Origin: JAIEPT01 sp038217425
GTDB taxonomy: Bacteria > Planctomycetota > Planctomycetia > Gemmatales > Gemmataceae
Length of the DNA: 25,726 bases
Assembly (NCBI GenBank): GCA_038217425.1
Contig: JBBQPM010000095.1
Coordinates: forward strand, 1-25,726
Direction: 5' to 3'
Of this stretch, positions 21,969 to 25,726 are shown in pieces; position 1 is the stretch's first letter; each line of letters opens with the position of its first letter. The notes under the pieces are model-generated. The model was not told where the DNA came from, did not search any database, and saw only the letters and a list, made by a program, of their open reading frames with translations. The translations under genes and the position numbers were made by a program.

Positions 21969-22393
21969 TTCCATTGCTGAAACTGCTGTTCGCCGCCCGT
22001 GTACATCACTTCGCCGTGCAAGACTCCCTTGGTCGCGAGCAGTTCTTCCGCCAGGTGCGAGATCTCGTGGATGGGCCCGCGCAGCACGGTGACTTCGAGG
22101 CAGTGATGGGCGCCCAGATGGACGTGGAGCGTCGAGACGACGACGTCGTGATGGTGGTGCTGTTTCTCGATGAGTTTGACGGCCAGTTCGCGGGCATGGT
22201 GATCGTAGACGAGCGAGACGACGCCGACCTTTTCGCCGGTCTGTTTTTTGACATCTTCCTTGAGCAGACGATCGCGGATGAGATCGCGAATCGCTTCGCT
22301 ACGGGTGGCGTAGCCCTTGCCTTCGTTGAGTTGGTCGAAGGCGGCGAGCAGCGATTCTTCGAGCGAGATGCTGATGCGCGTGAGTTCGGACAT
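21965..22393 (-). CDS. nikR: NikR nickel-responsive regulator
   Basis: A 142-residue ribbon-helix-helix repressor with an ACT-like nickel-binding domain. The N-terminal DNA-binding part is MSELTRISISLEESLLAAFDQL with YATRSEAIRDLIRDRL. The nickel ligands align with those of E. coli NikR shifted by three: H79 (in KQHHHHD), H90 and H92 (TLHVHLGAHHC) and C98. With nickel bound, NikR represses nickel uptake genes. No nickel transporter or nickel enzyme is in the window. The ATG at 22393 is fixed by the RHH motif; the longer frame upstream crosses the repeat at 22436. A TATACT -10-like box (22426-22421) lies next to that repeat. It is the first gene of the minus-strand cluster. Confidence 0.92.
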   Translation of the reverse strand: MSELTRISISLEESLLAAFDQLNEGKGYATRSEAIRDLIRDRLLKEDVKKQTGEKVGVVSLVYDHHARELAVKLIEKQHHHHDVVVSTLHVHLGAHHCLEVTVLRGPIHEISHLAEELLATKGVLHGEVMYTGGEQQFQQWK

Positions 22394-22435
22394 GGCGGAC
22401 GTCCCCGGGAGGTTTCGATCAGTATAGCGAATCCC

Positions 22436-22523
22436 AAGCCCAGCGGGTGAGGTACTCCGAACCCCTGGGATACATTTTGCAAACGCCGATCCCCGGGGTT
22501 CGGAGTACCTCACCCCGGGGCTT
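22436..22523. repeat. Long inverted repeat, family 1, copy B (between nikR and glmS)
   Basis: The arms (22436-22470 and 22490-22523) are complementary over about 34 bases with few mismatches and one single-base gap, around a 19-base loop. The left arm matches the left arm of copy A (16445-16479) at all but a few positions; the loops differ. Like copy A it lies between two divergent genes. The -35 region belonging to the TATACT box of nikR would fall inside the left arm. Confidence 0.88.
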
Positions 22524-22592
22524 TCGGTCCGGTTGTAGCGGTTGTGCCGATTGCGAAAACTTTACATTTCATCCCGCGTGTAACGACTCTGC

Positions 22593-22622
22593 TCGACCTG
22601 CGGGGAAAAATGGTTCTATAGT
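22593..22622 (+). promoter_or_regulatory. Possible sigma70 promoter of glmS
   Basis: TCGACC (22593-22598) and TATAGT (22617-22622) are separated by 18 bases, matching consensus at four and five of six positions. The leader would be about 44 bases, too short for a glmS ribozyme, and no such structure was seen. Confidence 0.45.
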
Positions 22623-22672
22623 TCATGCGGAGCGAGCGGGCATTCCAGAGCCCGCCGGACGGAGGCATCTCT

Positions 22673-24499
22673 ATGTGCGGAATCGTCGGTTACACGGGCA
22701 GACGCGAAGCGGAACCGATCCTCGTCGAAGGGCTCGCCCGGCTCGAATATCGCGGCTACGACAGCGCCGGGGTGGCCACGCTCACCGGCTCGCGCCTCTG
22801 CGTGCGCAAAACCGCGGGGCGCATCGCCGATCTCGTCGCACACTTGCAAAAACAACCCGCCCCCGGCACCGCCGGCATCAGCCACACCCGCTGGGCGACC
22901 CACGGCCCCGCCACCGACGTCAACGCCCATCCCCACCTGGGGGGCAACGGCGACATCGCCGTCGTCCATAACGGCGTCATCGAAAACTACTCCGTGCTCC
23001 GCAAGCAGCTGGAAGCCGAGGGTTACGTCTTCCGCAGCCAGACCGACACCGAAGTCGTCGCCCACTTGATCGCCAAGCTCTACCACGGCGACCTCGTCGA
23101 GGCGGTCCGCAAGGCGCTCCCCCTATTGAGAGGGACTTACGGCCTCGCCGTCCTCTCGTCGCACCATCCCGGCGAGATCGTCGGCGCCCGGCTGGGCAGT
23201 CCGCTGGTCGTCGGTCTCGGCGATGACGAAACGTTTCTCGCCAGCGATCCGAGCGCGCTGCTGGGCCATTCGCAGCGCGTCGTGTATCTCGACGACAACC
23301 AGATCTGCGTGCTGCATCCGGGCCGATATGACGTTTTGTCCCGCGATCTCACGAGTCCGAGCATCAAGATCCATCAGCTCGATTGGGAACCCGCCGACGC
23401 CGACAAGGGCGAACACGCCCACTTCATGCTCAAGGAGATCTTCGAGCAACCCGAGGCGGTCGAACGCGCCATGGCCGGTCGCATTGACGAAGCGGAAGCG
23501 ACCGCACACTTCGGCGGGCTCAATCTCGATCCCAACGAACTGCGTCAGATCGACCGCATCGTCCTCACGGCGTGCGGCACCAGCTACCATGCCGCGCTGA
23601 TTGGCGAGTATCTGTTCGAGCAGTTCGCCCGTATTCCGGTCGAGGTCGAGTACGCCAGCGAGTTCCGCTACCGCAACGCGCCGATGGAGCGCGGCACCGT
23701 CGTTCTGGGCATCACGCAATCGGGCGAGACCGCGGACACGCTGGCGGCCCTGCGCGAATGCAAACGCAAGGGGCAGAAGACGCTCGCCATTTGCAACGTC
23801 GTCGGCAGCACCATCGCCCGCGAATCCGACGGCGGCGTCTACCTCCACGCCGGGCCCGAGATCGGCGTCGCCAGCACCAAGGCGTTTACCGCGCAGGTCA
23901 CCGTCCTCACGTTGCTCGCCATCTATCTCGGGCGCATGAGGCATCTCTCGCATCAAGCCGGACGCCGGCTGCTCGACGAACTGCAAAGCATGCCGGACAT
24001 CTTGCAGCAGACGTTGAAATGCAACGACCAGATCGAAGCGATCGCCCAGAAGTATCACCAGGCCAACAACATGCTCTACCTGGGCAGGCAGTATCTCTAC
24101 CCGATGGCCCTGGAAGGGGCATTGAAGCTGAAAGAAATCAGCTACATCCATGCCGAGGGATACGCGGCTGGCGAGATGAAGCATGGCCCGATCGCGCTCA
24201 TCGACGAGGATACGCCGTCGGTCTTCCTGGTGCCGCCCGGCAGCGTCTACGACAAGGTCATGAGCAACATGGAGGAGATCAAGGCTCGCGGCGGCCCCGT
24301 GATCGCGATCGGCTGCGCGAACGACGACTACGTGTTGGAACGGGCCGACGACGTCATCATCGTGCCGCAAGTCGCGGATTTCTTGCAACCGCTGGTGACG
24401 GCGCTGCCGCTGCAGTTGCTCGCGTACCATATCGCCCTGGCGCGCGGCTGCGACATCGACAAACCGCGAAATCTCGCGAAGAGCGTCACGGTTGAATGA
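22673..24499 (+). CDS. glmS: Glutamine--fructose-6-phosphate aminotransferase (isomerizing)
   Basis: A 608-residue GlmS of standard length, making glucosamine 6-phosphate from fructose 6-phosphate and glutamine. The N-terminal glutaminase domain begins MCGIVGYTG, leaving the nucleophile Cys at position 1, and includes RLEYRGYDSAGVA and SHTRWATHG. Two SIS domains follow (LTACGTSYHAAL; GITQSGETADTLAALR; LGRQYLYPMALEGALKLKEISYIHAEGYAAGEMKHGPIAL as separate motifs), and the C-terminus ends DKPRNLAKSVTVE, with the usual catalytic loop. GGAGG at 22661-22665 supports the ATG at 22673 over the upstream in-frame ATG. A hairpin with a T-run follows, so read-through into the glmU-like gene may be limited. 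It feeds cell-wall and surface-glycan synthesis. Confidence 0.97.
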   Translation: MCGIVGYTGRREAEPILVEGLARLEYRGYDSAGVATLTGSRLCVRKTAGRIADLVAHLQKQPAPGTAGISHTRWATHGPATDVNAHPHLGGNGDIAVVHNGVIENYSVLRKQLEAEGYVFRSQTDTEVVAHLIAKLYHGDLVEAVRKALPLLRGTYGLAVLSSHHPGEIVGARLGSPLVVGLGDDETFLASDPSALLGHSQRVVYLDDNQICVLHPGRYDVLSRDLTSPSIKIHQLDWEPADADKGEHAHFMLKEIFEQPEAVERAMAGRIDEAEATAHFGGLNLDPNELRQIDRIVLTACGTSYHAALIGEYLFEQFARIPVEVEYASEFRYRNAPMERGTVVLGITQSGETADTLAALRECKRKGQKTLAICNVVGSTIARESDGGVYLHAGPEIGVASTKAFTAQVTVLTLLAIYLGRMRHLSHQAGRRLLDELQSMPDILQQTLKCNDQIEAIAQKYHQANNMLYLGRQYLYPMALEGALKLKEISYIHAEGYAAGEMKHGPIALIDEDTPSVFLVPPGSVYDKVMSNMEEIKARGGPVIAIGCANDDYVLERADDVIIVPQVADFLQPLVTALPLQLLAYHIALARGCDIDKPRNLAKSVTVE

Positions 24500-24510
24500 A
24501 AAAAGAGCTG

Positions 24511-24615
24511 CCACAGAGGGCACAGAGGACACCGAGAAAGAAAAGTGCCGTGCTCAAAAGAGGGGAGTTCTTCTCTTCATCCTCTGTGTTCTCTGTGCCC
24601 TCTGTGGCTTTTTTT
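24511..24615 (+). terminator. CACAGAG-family inverted repeat, copy 2, acting as a glmS terminator candidate
   Basis: The arms 24511-24536 and 24582-24607 are complementary at 24 of 26 positions. An A6 run (24499-24504) precedes and a T7 run (24609-24615) follows the hairpin, so it reads as an intrinsic terminator in both directions. The arm sequence is related to the perfect repeat at 20616-20735. It fills most of the 132 bases between glmS and the glmU-like gene. Confidence 0.75.
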
Positions 24616-24631
24616 ACTTGCGAGACCCCTT

Positions 24632-25726
24632 ATGAAACTTTGCTACTTCGAAGACTCCGGCGTCGACTTTCTCGAACCGATCGCGCTCACCCGCCCCGCG
24701 TTCGATCTCTGGTGCGGCGCCCGCAAACTCAGCGACCGCCAGGCCGACGCCTTCGCCGCCGACGAACGGGGCGCCTGGATTCGCCCGCATCTCGTCGACT
24801 TCTTTCAGGGCAATCTCCCCGGCTGGGCGATCAACGATCCCGCCTGGCTCAAGTCCGACGTCGTCATGGTCAACGGCCGTTGGCTGCCGCCCCAGGAGTT
24901 TCGGCTCGAGAATGTACAGCCGCACGTCGGCATGCTCGAAGGCGAGCCGGCCTATGTCGTGCTGCCGAAAGAGACCGTCGCCGAGCACGATACCGTCGAC
25001 GATTGGCTGCGACACTGCATGAAGACGCTCCCCGCAACCCCTGTCGGCGGGCAGTTCGTCCGCTTTCTCTGGGACGTCGTCGATCGCAACGGCGAGTTCC
25101 TCACGCAAGACGACGCCTGGTTCGTCCGCAGCCGAAAACTTCAGGACAAACTCCCGGCCAGCATCACCGTGCTCGGCTCCGCGGAGGCGCTGCGCGTCGA
25201 GGAATCCGCGACCGTCGAACCCTACGTGTTGATTGACACGCGCGGCGGGCCGGTGCTCATCGACCGCGGCGCCGTCGTGCATTCCTTCAGCCGGCTCGAA
25301 GGGCCCTGCTACGTCGGCCCGGAAACGATGGTCATGGGCGCCAAGATCCGCTCCGGCTCGACCCTCGGCGGCCATTGCCGAATCGGCGGCGAAGTCGAAG
25401 CGAGCGTGATCCAGGGCTACAGCAACAAATACCACGAAGGCTTCCTCGGGCATTCGTACATCGGCGAATGGGTCAACCTCGCCGCCGCCACGCAAACCAG
25501 CGATCTCCGCAACGACTACGGCCCCGTCCGCCTCACCGTCAACGGCCAACGCATCGGCACCGGCCGAACCAAGATCGGCTCCTACATCGGCGACCACACC
25601 AAGACCGGCCTCGGCGCCCTGCTCAACACCGGCAGCGTCGTCGGCGCCTTCTGCAACGTCCTCCCCTCCGGAACGCTGTTGCCGCAGATTGTGCCGTCGT
25701 TCAGCCAGGTGCAGTACGGGCAGGTG
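24632..25726 (+). CDS. Alternative-type GlmU: putative glucosamine-1-phosphate acetyltransferase/UDP-GlcNAc diphosphorylase (3' end beyond window)
   Basis: A frame of 365 codons, open to the window edge. It matches the GlmU-like family best known from Bacteroidetes (alt_bact_glmU type). The N-terminal part contains LTRPAFDLWCGARKLSDR (19-36) and GWAINDPAWL, a divergent nucleotidyltransferase region. From about 200 on there is a left-handed beta-helix of hexapeptide repeats, with the diagnostic GGEVEASVIQGYSNKYHEG, LGHSYIGEWVNLAAAT and DLRNDYGPV. It probably makes UDP-GlcNAc from glucosamine 1-phosphate. It follows glmS after 132 bases, so two hexosamine steps are neighbours. The ribosome site is weak (GAGACC). 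A few dozen codons are probably missing at the end, judging from family length. Confidence 0.86.
   Translation, partial: MKLCYFEDSGVDFLEPIALTRPAFDLWCGARKLSDRQADAFAADERGAWIRPHLVDFFQGNLPGWAINDPAWLKSDVVMVNGRWLPPQEFRLENVQPHVGMLEGEPAYVVLPKETVAEHDTVDDWLRHCMKTLPATPVGGQFVRFLWDVVDRNGEFLTQDDAWFVRSRKLQDKLPASITVLGSAEALRVEESATVEPYVLIDTRGGPVLIDRGAVVHSFSRLEGPCYVGPETMVMGAKIRSGSTLGGHCRIGGEVEASVIQGYSNKYHEGFLGHSYIGEWVNLAAATQTSDLRNDYGPVRLTVNGQRIGTGRTKIGSYIGDHTKTGLGALLNTGSVVGAFCNVLPSGTLLPQIVPSFSQVQYGQV

Noticed and set aside
22629..22672. A glmS ribozyme in the glmS leader
   Set aside because: The predicted leader is only about 44 bases, and no pseudoknot-forming segments were found.
1..25726. tRNA, rRNA, CRISPR arrays, phage or insertion sequence genes
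   Set aside because: No cloverleaf, repeat-spacer pattern, transposase or integrase signature was found on either strand by reading; a program search could still reveal a small RNA.

Overview
The window is GC-rich, densely coded, free of stable RNA genes and looks like a chromosomal segment of a planctomycete, probably Gemmatales/Gemmataceae-like. The pointers are an alternative-type GlmU next to glmS, an isolated FlgM, an HD-GYP response regulator, a secreted LamG protein, a 28-residue arginine-rich bS22/COX24-like peptide, short co-directional clusters and many hairpin repeats between genes. The assignment is inference from content; no 16S or marker gene is present. All functions are read from motifs, without a database search.

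Layout. 1-4.7 kb: a YdjM-like membrane protein, an anchored protein of unknown function, a PH-domain membrane protein, a receiver/HD-GYP protein and a lipoprotein-like protein. 4.7-6.0 kb (minus): gmhA translationally coupled to a cupredoxin-like periplasmic protein, closed by an intrinsic terminator. 6.2-7.2 kb: a TroA/MntC-type metal-binding lipoprotein behind a sigma70-like promoter that carries two operator-like sequences 22 bp apart. 7.2-13.1 kb: two divergent operons, a PIG-L deacetylase plus methyltransferase (minus) and a GT2-TPR glycosyltransferase plus histidine kinase plus NtrC-type sigma54 activator (plus). The DNA between them holds a good sigma54 promoter facing each way and a cluster of TGTCGC/GCGACA half-sites. 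This looks like a self-contained sigma54-controlled surface-glycan module and is the most interesting part of the window. 13.2-14.3 kb: hpf-ptsN-npr, the usual neighbours of rpoN, but without rpoN.

14.5-17.5 kb: a LamG protein (minus), the tiny basic peptide with its own strong promoter, an SDR reductase (minus) and accA (plus). 17.5-18.4 kb: a large composite inverted repeat, then flgM with a terminator at its stop codon and a sigma28-like promoter upstream. 18.5-22.4 kb (minus): nikR, a HI0933/YhiN flavoprotein, gltX and a PfpI/DJ-1 protein. The gltX reading frame runs on for about 150 codons inside the PfpI gene unless one base is restored in an A7/T7 run. 22.7-25.7 kb: glmS followed by an alternative glmU cut by the window edge, giving both ends of UDP-GlcNAc synthesis.

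Repeats of several families punctuate the region: two copies of an element with about 35-bp arms, both in divergent promoter regions; a 57-bp-arm composite element; and two copies of a CACAGAG-rich inverted repeat, one of which doubles as a terminator. Stop-start ATGA overlaps recur (5453, 7768, 21965, and a fourth at 19028 if the gltX frame is repaired).
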